DNA of 64,000 nucleotides, taken from positions 1,282,695 through 1,346,694 of the forward strand of contig NZ_CP022355.1 in assembly GCF_002216855.1 (NCBI RefSeq), given 5' to 3'. The stretch's first letter is position 1; every line of letters begins with the position of its first letter. The translations under genes were made by a program, and so were the position numbers. Shown one piece after another: positions 36,388 through 46,491 of this stretch. Source of the DNA: Paraphotobacterium marinum (GTDB lineage Bacteria > Pseudomonadota > Gammaproteobacteria > Enterobacterales > Vibrionaceae). The notes beneath the pieces are model-generated. The model worked only from the letters and a program-made list of their open reading frames with translations, had not been told where the DNA came from and made no database searches.

Positions 36388-38481
36388 CTAAATTTCTGTT
36401 TTTTTTTTCCAAATTGTTACTTCAGTATATGAATGCTGAAATTTGTTGCTAGTTTCTCTTATAACAAAAGGAATTTTTTCAGGTTCTTTAATTAAAATGA
36501 AATGATGTTGTAATAAATTTTTAATTTCAAAAAAAGAAGAAACTTGTTCACCATATTCATTAGTGTAACCACCCAACCAATCTTTCTTATCAGTAAAATC
36601 CTCAAGCCAGGTATATGGAGAAGCTAAAACTAAAATCCCATCTTCATTTAAGTGATTATGTATCGATGTCAAAAATTGCTTAGGTTTTTTTAGTCTATCT
36701 ATTAAATTACAAGCTAAAATTAAATCAAAAGATTTTATTTTTTCAGGTAAATTACATGCGTCAGCTTGAATAAAGCTTATATCTTTCTTAGTTGCACTAT
36801 GCTCAAAAGCAACTTCTTGCGATTCAGTTAACAGGCCTTCTTTTACTAATTGATATTTTATGCTACTTCTCTCAAGGATATTGTATGCAGTTTGAATAAA
36901 GCGGGCTGAGAAATCGATACCTGTTACATTTTTAAAAGATTTTGATAACTCAAAACAAGATCTACCTACAGAACATCCAATATCTAGTGCAGTATTAAAA
37001 TTAATAGCATTATCTTTACAAATATCAGAAATTTTTAGCATCAAATTAGGTGTTTCAAAGTATGATGGTCCATAGTGAAAATGAATATATTGAGATACCG
37101 ATGTGTCAGTTTCATATATATTTTCTGATTTTTGCTCTGCATAGTCTGATTGAACATATTTAAAACCAGCGTGCTGATAAAAATGCTCTCTAAAAGCATA
37201 ACGAGAAAATTTCATAATTTCATTACCTGTTGAAATAAAAGAACCTCCTTTCATTATTTTATGTCTATTGTCAAAAGTAGGAACTGAAAAATCATCATAC
37301 ATAGGGTGAGTTTTGAAGCCATCATAACCCGATATATTTGTTTCAGTCCATTGCCAAACATTTCCCACAAGATCGAATATTTCACCAAAAGAAAATTTAT
37401 CTACGGGGCAGGGAGATGCATAGAAGTTGATGTTGTAATTAGCTGGGTGATTCAATAATTGTTGTTCTGAAAAGTTTTCTCTTATTAGGTACCACTCTGT
37501 TTCATAAGGTAATCTAATTTTTTTATTTTCTTTTATTGATTTCCAGTTACAGAAAGCTTTTGCTTCTAAGTAATTAACCTCCACCGGCCAGCTCCAGGGC
37601 ATAGGAATAACCTTATTAATAACTCTTAAAAAGTACTCGTCATTTTTGTGCAGCCAAAAAACTGGAAGGTTGATGTTTTGATTTTTTTTCCACTTTACTC
37701 CATCATCAGACCAAAAATTATCGTTAGTATATCCTTGATCATTTATAAACTCTAAAAACTCACCATTGGAAACAGAGAATTTACTAATTTTAAAATCTTG
37801 AACAGTTTTACTTTCTTGTCCATATTCATTGTCCCATCCATAGAAATCTTCATTTATGTCTTTGCCAAGAGATAAAGTACGTCCCTTAAAACTAACAAAT
37901 TTATTTTTTGGAAATTGTTTTGAGATTAAGTTACAAGTTTTCCATCGTTCACTTTCACTTTTCAAATGCTTTAACTTTAAATGCCGAATTAAAACAGATG
38001 ATGTTTCTAAATGAATACGCTCATGTTCAATACCCATTAAAATAACCCACCATGGAGACTGTTGATGAATTGTATCGGTTAATTCCAGTTTATCTATCAA
38101 CTTGAGTACAGTTTCAAATACTTGTTTTCTATAAATTCTAACGTCTTTAGCTGACGGCCAGTCAAACTTTGTTTTGTTTATGTCGTCCCATGACATTTCA
38201 TCAACACCAACCGCAAAAAGACTTTCAAAATTGTCATTTATGCGTCGATCAATTAATCCACTTAGCATAAATTTATTAATATAAAAAACAGCAGTATGAC
38301 CGTAATAAAAAATTAAAGGATGTCTTAATTTGTCAGGTTGTTGAAAAAAAGTTTCATCATTGTCTAAAAGAGAGAATAAACTTTCATAAAGTTCGAATGA
38401 ATTAATAAAATAATTTCGTATTTCATCTTTTTTATTATTTGATTCTTGTGTATTTAAAGAGGGCGTGACTAATGATTTCAT
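36388..38481 (-). CDS. ovoA: 5-histidylcysteine sulfoxide synthase / mercaptohistidine methyltransferase
   Basis: Makes the thiol-histidine antioxidant ovothiol: oxygen-dependent joining of cysteine to histidine C5, then N-methylation. 697 residues, full length. N-terminal DinB-like part with the iron motif H153-x3-H157-x-E159 (EHERIHLE) and a further His at 62 (YYGHTAV). Central formylglycine-enzyme-like domain (about 215-450; FDLVGNVWQWTETNISGYDGF, MKGGSFISTG). C-terminal SAM methyltransferase (about 470-697) with ALDIGCSVGRSCFELS and ILACNLIDRL. The fused methyltransferase separates OvoA from EgtB. The PLP lyase OvoB is not in this window. Confidence 0.95.
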   Translation of the reverse strand: MKSLVTPSLNTQESNNKKDEIRNYFINSFELYESLFSLLDNDETFFQQPDKLRHPLIFYYGHTAVFYINKFMLSGLIDRRINDNFESLFAVGVDEMSWDDINKTKFDWPSAKDVRIYRKQVFETVLKLIDKLELTDTIHQQSPWWVILMGIEHERIHLETSSVLIRHLKLKHLKSESERWKTCNLISKQFPKNKFVSFKGRTLSLGKDINEDFYGWDNEYGQESKTVQDFKISKFSVSNGEFLEFINDQGYTNDNFWSDDGVKWKKNQNINLPVFWLHKNDEYFLRVINKVIPMPWSWPVEVNYLEAKAFCNWKSIKENKKIRLPYETEWYLIRENFSEQQLLNHPANYNINFYASPCPVDKFSFGEIFDLVGNVWQWTETNISGYDGFKTHPMYDDFSVPTFDNRHKIMKGGSFISTGNEIMKFSRYAFREHFYQHAGFKYVQSDYAEQKSENIYETDTSVSQYIHFHYGPSYFETPNLMLKISDICKDNAINFNTALDIGCSVGRSCFELSKSFKNVTGIDFSARFIQTAYNILERSSIKYQLVKEGLLTESQEVAFEHSATKKDISFIQADACNLPEKIKSFDLILACNLIDRLKKPKQFLTSIHNHLNEDGILVLASPYTWLEDFTDKKDWLGGYTNEYGEQVSSFFEIKNLLQHHFILIKEPEKIPFVIRETSNKFQHSYTEVTIWKKKTEI

Positions 38482-38559
38482 AGCTAATTGATTCCTTTCA
38501 ATGTATGATATTAATTTTTATATTTTATAATATTTTATAATATTTTGATTTGTCAGATG

Positions 38560-39207
38560 TCACTCTTTTTGAAATTGTTGTATGTTTTCTTTTTTACCTA
38601 AATATTTTGGTTGAGTGTTCATTATAAACAAATCTATAAATGCTTTAACTCTTGCAAAGACTTCTCTAATATATAGTTTAATCAAACTCTTACCCTTAGG
38701 AGACGAGACACCATAACATATAGCGTCTATGTGGTTGTGTTGGGCAATGAAAACAGATCTTGCGCAGTGCCATTTTTGGGTAATAATTACATATTTGTTA
38801 AGCTGAAATACTTTTTTGGAACGAACAATCGAATCTAAAGTTCGAAAACCTGCATAATCAAGAAAAATGATCTTTTTTGGTATTCCTATTTTTTCCAAAT
38901 ATTTTTGCATAAATTTGGGCTCATTATATTTTTTTGTTGAATTTTTGCCACTAACAAGGAAGTAATTAACTTTTTTGTCTTTATATAATTTATAAGCACC
39001 TTCCATTCGTTTTACAAAATATGGATTTGGATTACTTGTTTTCCCTGGTCCATTGCCAAGAATAAGAGCGAATTCAGATTTTGGTATATGACTTGTATCA
39101 GTATAAATTCTATTTGCTGTAACTGAAATGATAATAAAGTTAAGTATAACAATACTCATTATTATAATAATCAGTATTGTTAAACAAAGGTAAAATAATT
39201 TTTTCAA
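38560..39207 (-). CDS. sanA: SanA-like DUF218 membrane-anchored protein
   Basis: 215 residues. One N-terminal membrane anchor (residues 4-30), then a DUF218 domain: ALILGNGPGKTSNPNPYFVKRMEGA, FLVSGKNS, LDYAGFRTLDSIVRSKKVF and IITQKWHCARSVFIAQ. The C-terminal NTQPKYLGKKE matches the SanA branch. SanA affects envelope permeability (vancomycin resistance at high temperature in E. coli); biochemical activity unknown. It ends about 80 bases upstream of ovoA in the same direction. Confidence 0.88.
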   Translation of the reverse strand: MKKLFYLCLTILIIIIMSIVILNFIIISVTANRIYTDTSHIPKSEFALILGNGPGKTSNPNPYFVKRMEGAYKLYKDKKVNYFLVSGKNSTKKYNEPKFMQKYLEKIGIPKKIIFLDYAGFRTLDSIVRSKKVFQLNKYVIITQKWHCARSVFIAQHNHIDAICYGVSSPKGKSLIKLYIREVFARVKAFIDLFIMNTQPKYLGKKENIQQFQKE

Positions 39208-39273
39208 GGTAAACTGCTATTTTTTTATTTATCTTAACTTTAAATAAAAAAAAATTAAAGTATTAAATTATCA

Positions 39274-40962
39274 TTAAAAAGATGTTCTGCGGTACTCTCT
39301 ATAGTTTGGTTCCCAAAAGTTTTCTTCTATTTTTTCTTTAATACGTTCATCAGTGTTCAATGGAGCAAGGTTTTGTTCGATAGCTTTTTTGGCAACTTTA
39401 AAGGCAATATATTTAGAGACCTCTTGAATATCTTGAAGGGGTGGCAAAAGTGATCCATGGCCATTGACAGCTAAAGGAGAACAATCAGAAAGAGCTTCAC
39501 TTGCTTCTAAAAACATTTCGTCAGTTACTCGGGATGCATTTACCGAAATGACGCCAAGTCCAACACCAGGAAATATGTAACTATTGTTACATTGTGCAAT
39601 TGCATAAGACTTATCTTTGTACAAAACTGGCATAAAAGGTGACCCTGTAGCAACAAGAGCGTTACCCTCTGTCCATTCAATAATATCTGATGGTGTTGCT
39701 TCAACACGACTGGTTGGATTAGATAGTGGGAAAATAATAGGACGCTTACAATTAGAATACATAGATTGAATCACTTCTTTTGTAAAAAGCCCACTCACCC
39801 CAGAAACACCGATCAAAATAGTTGGTTTTGCATGTTTAATAACATCAAGTAATGAAATATCATGACCTTTACCCCATTTTTCAACTCTACTTTGGTCTTG
39901 TGCTAATTTCTCTTGAAAATCTAACAAGTTCGGCATCTTGTTTGTCAAAAGACCAAATCTATCTATCATAAAAACATTTGAGCGGGCTTCTTTTTGAGAT
40001 AACCCTTCCTTAACCATATGCGAAACGATAGCTTCAGCTATACCACATCCCGCTGAGCCACTACCTACAAAAACAACCCGCTGTTCTGATATTTTTGTGT
40101 TAGATGATTTACATGCGGCAAGAAGAGAGCCTAAAGCAACGGAAGCTGTACCTTGTATATCATCATTAAAGCAACGATAATCATGTTTATATTTTTTGAG
40201 AATAGGGTTCGAGTTCTTGAGCGCAAAATCTTCAAATTGAATAAGAGCATCTGGCCATCTTCTTTTTATTGATTGCATAAATTTATCAATAAATTCATCA
40301 TATTCTTTCCCTGTGATACGATTATGTTTCCAACCCATATAAAGTGGATCATCAATAAGCGTCTGGTTGTTTGTCCCTACATCTATGATGATTGGAAGAG
40401 TGTAAGCTGGACTAATGCCTCCACAGGCAGTATATAGAGATAATTTTCCAATAGGAATACCCATGCCTCCAATCCCTTGATCACCAAGACCTAATATACG
40501 CTCACCATCAGTTACGACCACTACTTTTACATCTCTAATAGAAGCATTGTTTAAAATATCATCAATTCTATCTTTATTATCATAAGACAAAAAAATACCT
40601 CGACCACGACGATAAATCTCTGAAAACTTTTCACAAGCAGCACCAACTGTGGGTGTGTATATTAAAGGCATGATTTCATCAATATGATTATTTACTAATC
40701 TATAAAAAAGAGTTTCATTTGTATCTTGGATATTTCTTAAATAGATATGTTTTTCCATATCATCGTGAAAAGATTTTAACTGCATATAAGAACGTTTTTC
40801 TTGTTCCTCAATCGTCTCAATTCTTTCTGGTAAAAGGCCTTCAAGATTAAAATACATTCTTTCATTTTTACTAAATGCTAATCCTTTATTTAAAAGTGGA
40901 GTCCCTAGCAAAGCGGGCCCACCAAGAGGAATATATAGAGGTCTTTTTGTTTTATTGTCCAT
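39274..40962 (-). CDS. maeA: NAD-dependent malic enzyme
   Basis: Decarboxylates malate to pyruvate with reduction of NAD+. 562 residues (E. coli MaeA 565). Signatures: [18 protein letters not shown] at the start, [20 protein letters not shown] near 100, [22 protein letters not shown] near 150, [19 protein letters not shown] near 258 and the NAD-binding [17 protein letters not shown] near 290. Cytoplasmic. Single gene, divergent from the dedA-like gene about 180 bases away. Confidence 0.97.
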   Translation of the reverse strand: MDNKTKRPLYIPLGGPALLGTPLLNKGLAFSKNERMYFNLEGLLPERIETIEEQEKRSYMQLKSFHDDMEKHIYLRNIQDTNETLFYRLVNNHIDEIMPLIYTPTVGAACEKFSEIYRRGRGIFLSYDNKDRIDDILNNASIRDVKVVVVTDGERILGLGDQGIGGMGIPIGKLSLYTACGGISPAYTLPIIIDVGTNNQTLIDDPLYMGWKHNRITGKEYDEFIDKFMQSIKRRWPDALIQFEDFALKNSNPILKKYKHDYRCFNDDIQGTASVALGSLLAACKSSNTKISEQRVVFVGSGSAGCGIAEAIVSHMVKEGLSQKEARSNVFMIDRFGLLTNKMPNLLDFQEKLAQDQSRVEKWGKGHDISLLDVIKHAKPTILIGVSGVSGLFTKEVIQSMYSNCKRPIIFPLSNPTSRVEATPSDIIEWTEGNALVATGSPFMPVLYKDKSYAIAQCNNSYIFPGVGLGVISVNASRVTDEMFLEASEALSDCSPLAVNGHGSLLPPLQDIQEVSKYIAFKVAKKAIEQNLAPLNTDERIKEKIEENFWEPNYREYRRTSF

Positions 40963-41141
40963 ATTTTGCTCAGTATATAATTAATAGTTTATTATTTTGC
41001 ATCATATATTAATATTTTTTTTGAGCAAAGGGTATCTAAATAATTTAAGATTTCATATTTTGTGATTTAAACATAGATTGATAAGGTTATTGAAAGTTTT
41101 GAATTTATACTTATAATAGTTTTTTTTTTAAAGGATTTTTT

Positions 41142-41762
41142 ATGTCTTCGATCCATTCCTTAATTGAAGCAGCAGGCCCGTTTGTCAATGAATATGGATA
41201 CTTGGCTGTTGCAGTAGCTGTTTTTGCCGAAGGTTTTGCAATCCCACTTCCTGGCACAACTGTATTAGTTACAGCTTCTATTATAGCTGCATCAACAACA
41301 CAACTTTCATTACCGATTGTTTTGGTTATTGCTTTCATTGCAGCTATTTTGGGCAATACAATAGGATATTACATTGGAATATACTTTAAAAATTTTCTAA
41401 TTTCCAAAAACCTAATAAAGGATAAAAAATTAGATAAATTACATAATTTATTATCAAAATATGGAATTATAGCTATTATTATTTCAAGATTTATTGAGGG
41501 ATTAAAGCAAACAATTAATATTGGATGTGGTGTAGCTAATATGTCAAAAGTCAAATATCAAACTGGTAACATAACTGCAGTATCTTTGTGGGTTATCGTT
41601 TTTGGATTATTTCCTTCATTTGTTACTAAGGAATCTAAAGTCCTCCTAACCTTTTATAATAACCATCAAGCTTTTACTTTATTTAGCTTATTCATTGTTT
41701 TGACTTTATTGATATTCATCGTGTATAAAATTAAGAAGAAAAATGCCAATAAACCCAAATAA
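41142..41762 (+). CDS. DedA family membrane protein
   Basis: 206 residues with about five hydrophobic segments, including re-entrant-type helices. The first conserved block is VFAEGFAIPLPGTTVLVTAS; the second is IISRFIEGLKQTINIGCGVANM, where the usual proline and arginine of the family's FxRxxPxxR motif are not present. DedA/VTT-fold proteins include lipid-carrier flippases (undecaprenyl phosphate, phosphatidylethanolamine). The altered second block suggests a divergent subgroup. AAGGA precedes the ATG; the 3' end overlaps hrpA by 20 bases. Confidence 0.88.
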   Translation: MSSIHSLIEAAGPFVNEYGYLAVAVAVFAEGFAIPLPGTTVLVTASIIAASTTQLSLPIVLVIAFIAAILGNTIGYYIGIYFKNFLISKNLIKDKKLDKLHNLLSKYGIIAIIISRFIEGLKQTINIGCGVANMSKVKYQTGNITAVSLWVIVFGLFPSFVTKESKVLLTFYNNHQAFTLFSLFIVLTLLIFIVYKIKKKNANKPK

Positions 41763-44700
41763 TATAGAATTTTATAAGAAACAAATAATTGATTGTGAAT
41801 TAAAAGATCAACATAGATTGTTAAAACAAGTATCAATTGCGCTTAGAAATAACGATTTCAAAAAGCTTGACTTGATTCAACATAGCATTAATGAATCATT
41901 AAAGTGTGTATCTGAAAGAAAGTTACACAAGCCGACTATAAAATATCCTGAAATTTTACCGATATCTGAAAAAATTAATGAATTAAAAAAATTAATAGAT
42001 AAAAATCAAGTCTTAATTGTCGCAGGAGAAACAGGATCTGGAAAGACAACTCAACTACCAAAGATTTTTTTGGAGCTCGGATACGGGAATAAGGGTTTAA
42101 TTGGTCACACACAACCAAGAAGACTAGCAGCAAGGACTGTATCTAAAAGATTAGCAGAAGAGCTGCATACGGAACTTGGAGAATTAGTTGGATATAAAGT
42201 TCGTTTCCATGATTCTATATCCAGAAAAACAAAGCTAAAATTGATGACTGATGGCATTTTACTCTCTGAGATAGAACATGATAAATTTTTAAATCAATAT
42301 GAGGTTTTGATTATTGATGAAGCTCATGAAAGAAGTCTTAATATTGATTTTATACTTGGATTTTTGAAGAAGTTAGTTCATAAAAGAAAAGATTTAAAAA
42401 TATTAATCACATCAGCAACAATTGATTTAGATAGATTTTCCAAACATTTTAATAACGCACCTATTATTAGGGTATCAGGTAAAACCTTTCCAGTTGAGGT
42501 TCGTTATTTAACTCAAGATCAAGAATTAAACTTTGATGAATATCAAGCCTTATCATTTGCAATCGATCAGCTAGATCAAGAAGAATTGGGTGACATTTTG
42601 ATTTTTCTGACTGGAGAGAGAGAGATAAGAGATTTTAGCCGTTACTTACAAAAGCAGGATTTATTCAACACGGATATTCTTCCATTATACTCAAGACTAT
42701 CTAACACTGAACAAAATAAAATTTTTAATATTAGCAAACAAACAAAACGTAGAATTATTTTAGCCACAAATGTGGCTGAAACTTCTTTAACTGTTCCAGG
42801 TATTAAATATGTTATAGATTTTGGTACAGCAAGAGTAAGCCGTTATAGTTATAGAACTAAAGTTCAAAGGTTACCAATTGAAAAAATATCAAAAGCAAGT
42901 GCCAATCAAAGAAAAGGGCGTTGTGGAAGAACATCACCGGGTATTTGTTATAGGTTATATTCTGAAGAAGATTTTAATCATAGAATCGAATACACAGAAC
43001 CTGAAATTTTACGAACAAATCTAGCCTCCGTTATTCTTAAATTACTATCTATTAAAGTAGATTCCATCCAAGAATTTCCTTTTATTGATAAACCTGATAC
43101 AAAATATATAAATGATGGTTTTAAGTTGTTAGATGATATAGGAGCGATTTATTCGAATAAAAAAACTATCGGCTTGACTAAAGTTGGGAAGGTTTTAGGT
43201 AAATTTCCAATTGATCCTAAAATGTCAAAGATGATTATTGAAGCAAATCATTTTGGAGTCATGAAAGAAATATTAATAATTGTTTCTTTTCTTTCAATCC
43301 AAGACCCAAGAGAATTTCCAAATGATAAAAAACAGTTAGTTAAAAAGGCTCACGAACAATTTTTTGATAAAAACTCAGACTTTTTATCGATTTTAAATCT
43401 TTGGTTTTTTCTTGATAAAAATAAAAAAGACTTGTCAGGTAATCAATTCAAAAAACTCTGTCAAAAATATTATTTAAACTATTTAAGAGTTAGGGAGTGG
43501 CAGGATTTAGTTTTTCAATTAATGCAATTAGCACGTAACTTAAAATATAAGATTAATGACTTACCTGAAGAATACGCATATGATTTGATTCATAAATCAA
43601 TTTTATCTGGATTAATAACAAATATTGGGTTTTATAATACTGAACAAAGAAATTATAGAGGTACAAGAAATGCTCAATTTTTTGTTTTTCCTACCTCAAA
43701 TCTATTTCATAAATCGCCTAAATGGATTCTTAGTTCAGAATTGGTAGAAACATCAAAACTTTGGGCTAGAAATAATGCAAAAATTCAGCCTACATGGGTT
43801 GAAGAAGTTAATCCTAAAATTTTAAAAAGAACCTACAGCGAACCACATTGGTCAAAAAAACGAGCTAATGTAATGGCTTATGAAAAATCAACCTTATATG
43901 GCCTACCTATCATTGAAAAAAAATTAGTCAATTACGATAAAATTGATCCAATAATTTCAAAAGAAATTTTTATTAGGCATGCATTAATTTATGGAGAATG
44001 GTTAGCACATTATGATTTTATTGAAAAAAACAAACATCTTATTAGTAATATTCAAAATTTAGAAAACAAAGTGAGAAAAAGAGATATATTAGTCGAGGAA
44101 GATGACTTATTTCACTTTTTCGATGAAAGAATTCCAGATTTTGTAACTTCAAAAAATCATTTCGATGTTTGGTGGAAAAAGCAAAGGCTTAAAAATCCGA
44201 ATCTATTGAATTACGAATTTAATAAACTAAAAAAAAGAAATACCGAAGAAATCACTCTGAACGATTACCCTGATAATTGGATTTATGGTGGATATAATTT
44301 GAAACTAGAGTATGATTTTCAGCCCGGAAATTCTGAATGTGATGGTGTTTCAATACTTATTCCAAAAATCTTATTTACTCAAATAAAAGACGCCAAATTT
44401 GAATGGTTTATTCCGGCTTATCGAAAAGAGTTGATTACATCATTAATAAAAGCATTACCTAAAAACATAAGAAAAAACTTTGTTCCTGCCCCTAATTACG
44501 CAGAAGCTTTTTTAAATGCGGCACCTGACTTAAAAAACAATTTGACTGTCGAGCTTTCTCTTAAGCTGAGGAAAATGACTGGATTCAAAGTTGAACAAGA
44601 AGATTGGAACTTTGACTTGGTTCCTGATCACTTAAAGTTTAACTTTAAAATAATTGATGAGAACAATCATATTTTAGAAAATGATAGAAACTTTGAAGCC

Positions 44701-45618
44701 TTAAGAAAAAAGTTTTTGAAAAATGCGCCTAAACGTGAAGATAAAAAAGAAAATAAAATAGAAAAAAAATTCACATATTGGGGTTTTGGTTCTGTGAAAG
44801 AGGTTTTAACCCAAAAAAAAATGGGTTATGAAATTAAAGTTTATCCAGGAATTAAAGATAATTTTGATTCTGTAATATTCCAAAATTTTGAGAGCTGTGA
44901 ACAAAGGGATTTTGAGAGAGCAAGAGCAATCACAAGGTTATGCTTTTTAAATATTAAATCGCCAATCAATTATTTGCATGAAAAGCTATCAAATTCCACA
45001 AAATTAGCGATGTATTATAATAAATTTGGAAATGTATCGAATCTTTTAAATGATTGTATTTTTAATGCATTAGGGGTTATTTTAAAAAATAATAACGTTC
45101 CTAACAATAAAGTTGAATTTGATAATTTATTAAATGATTGTAAAGAAAATATAAATGAGACTACTCGTGATGTTATTACTTTAGTCGAAAACATTCTTAT
45201 GTTGAATCATCAAATTAATAAGAGTATTAAGGGGAAACTGGATTTAAATTTAGCATTAAGTTATACAGATATTAATCAACAGTTATCCGAGATTATTTTT
45301 AAAGGTTTTGTTAAGGATACTTCATACGAGAAATTATGTGATTACCCAAGATATTTAAATGCTATACAACGAAGGTTGGAAAAACTTCCGTCTGATCCAT
45401 TTAAAGATAGAAGTTTTTCTCTCATGCTCCAAAATTTAGATTCAATGTATAAAAGTGCTTTATCAAAATATAATTTTACTTATGAAGTCCCCCCTGAAAT
45501 CAAAGATATTAAATGGGACTTACAGGAACTTCGGGTGAGTTTGTTTGCTCAAATACTGGGAACAAAATACCCCATATCAGAAAAAAGAATCAAAAAAAAG
45601 TTACAAGATTTACTCTAG
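41743..45618 (+). CDS. hrpA: ATP-dependent RNA helicase HrpA
   Basis: 1291 residues (E. coli HrpA about 1300). DEAH-box motor at 60-430: GETGSGKTTQLPK, TQPRRLAARTV, DEAHERSLNIDF, TSATIDLDRF, NVAETSLTVPGI and QRKGRCGRTSPG. Winged-helix/ratchet and OB regions follow, then the long HrpA-specific C-terminal part with DUF3418. HrpA resolves stalled ribosomes on mRNA in E. coli. Its start lies inside the dedA-like gene, after AAGAAG. Its stop shares CTAG with the stop of the convergent cdd. Confidence 0.97.
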   Translation: MPINPNNIEFYKKQIIDCELKDQHRLLKQVSIALRNNDFKKLDLIQHSINESLKCVSERKLHKPTIKYPEILPISEKINELKKLIDKNQVLIVAGETGSGKTTQLPKIFLELGYGNKGLIGHTQPRRLAARTVSKRLAEELHTELGELVGYKVRFHDSISRKTKLKLMTDGILLSEIEHDKFLNQYEVLIIDEAHERSLNIDFILGFLKKLVHKRKDLKILITSATIDLDRFSKHFNNAPIIRVSGKTFPVEVRYLTQDQELNFDEYQALSFAIDQLDQEELGDILIFLTGEREIRDFSRYLQKQDLFNTDILPLYSRLSNTEQNKIFNISKQTKRRIILATNVAETSLTVPGIKYVIDFGTARVSRYSYRTKVQRLPIEKISKASANQRKGRCGRTSPGICYRLYSEEDFNHRIEYTEPEILRTNLASVILKLLSIKVDSIQEFPFIDKPDTKYINDGFKLLDDIGAIYSNKKTIGLTKVGKVLGKFPIDPKMSKMIIEANHFGVMKEILIIVSFLSIQDPREFPNDKKQLVKKAHEQFFDKNSDFLSILNLWFFLDKNKKDLSGNQFKKLCQKYYLNYLRVREWQDLVFQLMQLARNLKYKINDLPEEYAYDLIHKSILSGLITNIGFYNTEQRNYRGTRNAQFFVFPTSNLFHKSPKWILSSELVETSKLWARNNAKIQPTWVEEVNPKILKRTYSEPHWSKKRANVMAYEKSTLYGLPIIEKKLVNYDKIDPIISKEIFIRHALIYGEWLAHYDFIEKNKHLISNIQNLENKVRKRDILVEEDDLFHFFDERIPDFVTSKNHFDVWWKKQRLKNPNLLNYEFNKLKKRNTEEITLNDYPDNWIYGGYNLKLEYDFQPGNSECDGVSILIPKILFTQIKDAKFEWFIPAYRKELITSLIKALPKNIRKNFVPAPNYAEAFLNAAPDLKNNLTVELSLKLRKMTGFKVEQEDWNFDLVPDHLKFNFKIIDENNHILENDRNFEALRKKFLKNAPKREDKKENKIEKKFTYWGFGSVKEVLTQKKMGYEIKVYPGIKDNFDSVIFQNFESCEQRDFERARAITRLCFLNIKSPINYLHEKLSNSTKLAMYYNKFGNVSNLLNDCIFNALGVILKNNNVPNNKVEFDNLLNDCKENINETTRDVITLVENILMLNHQINKSIKGKLDLNLALSYTDINQQLSEIIFKGFVKDTSYEKLCDYPRYLNAIQRRLEKLPSDPFKDRSFSLMLQNLDSMYKSALSKYNFTYEVPPEIKDIKWDLQELRVSLFAQILGTKYPISEKRIKKKLQDLL

Positions 45619-46481
45619 TTTTTGGCTTCGATTCTTTCAAATGAAATGTTAGGATTAATGGCATTAAGTATTAATTTATAATATGAATAATACTCTGTTG
45701 TGCTATTATTTATATTTATATAACAAACTTCATTAATTTCGTTGAATTGATGATTAGATATCATAATGATACATAATGCAGAATGAAGGGCTGATAAAGT
45801 TGGATTGTAAGCACAATTTTCAATTTGAATTCCGTAATAAATTTTGCCTGAATTAAGCCTAATGGAGATGCCATGATGACTGTTAGAGTAGGGGCAATAA
45901 GCTAAATTCAAAGACTTTAATGCTTTAAGATGAAGTTCATTTTGAGACTCTTTTAGTAACTCAAAATTTAATCTTTCTCGCGGTAGTAAGCTTTTATAAA
46001 TGTTTAAATCCTTTGGCCCAAAAGGTGATGGAAGTAAATCCTCGAAAGATTGTTTATTTCCATTTACTATTATTTCTATATTATTACTTAATTGAATCTC
46101 ATTTATAAATTGACGACAGTGACCACATGGAGCGTGTGTAACAAAAAGTTTACTAATATTTTTTTCATTATGAAAACAGGCTGTGTTGATGGCACATTGT
46201 TCAGCATGTACAGTACTATTTAAAGGGGCGCCTTTTATCTCTAAATTACATCCAAAATAAAGATTACCATTTGAAGAGACGACTAAAGCACTTACAGGAA
46301 ACTTGGATATGGGGGTATGGGATAGTTTTGATACTATTTCTAGGAGATTTATACAGAATTGATTGAGAGAAATATTGTTAGATTCAATAAAATTGGCATA
46401 TAGATTTTTGGCTAGTTTTCCATTTTGTGCTTGCCGAAAAATATTGAGATAGTTTTCAAGCGGTTCTCTTTGTAATATCAT
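45615..46481 (-). CDS. cdd: Cytidine deaminase
   Basis: Deaminates cytidine and deoxycytidine to uridines (pyrimidine salvage). 288 residues, the long E. coli-type dimeric form: N-terminal catalytic domain with VHAEQCAINTAC (His and Glu) and APCGHCRQF (zinc cysteines), followed by a second, degenerate deaminase-like domain (about 165-288; LNLAYCPYSNSHHGISI). Third gene of the rsmF / sbcB-like / cdd run, 10 bases behind the sbcB-like stop. Confidence 0.96.
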   Translation of the reverse strand: MILQREPLENYLNIFRQAQNGKLAKNLYANFIESNNISLNQFCINLLEIVSKLSHTPISKFPVSALVVSSNGNLYFGCNLEIKGAPLNSTVHAEQCAINTACFHNEKNISKLFVTHAPCGHCRQFINEIQLSNNIEIIVNGNKQSFEDLLPSPFGPKDLNIYKSLLPRERLNFELLKESQNELHLKALKSLNLAYCPYSNSHHGISIRLNSGKIYYGIQIENCAYNPTLSALHSALCIIMISNHQFNEINEVCYININNSTTEYYSYYKLILNAINPNISFERIEAKN

Positions 46482-46491
46482 CTAAATATCC

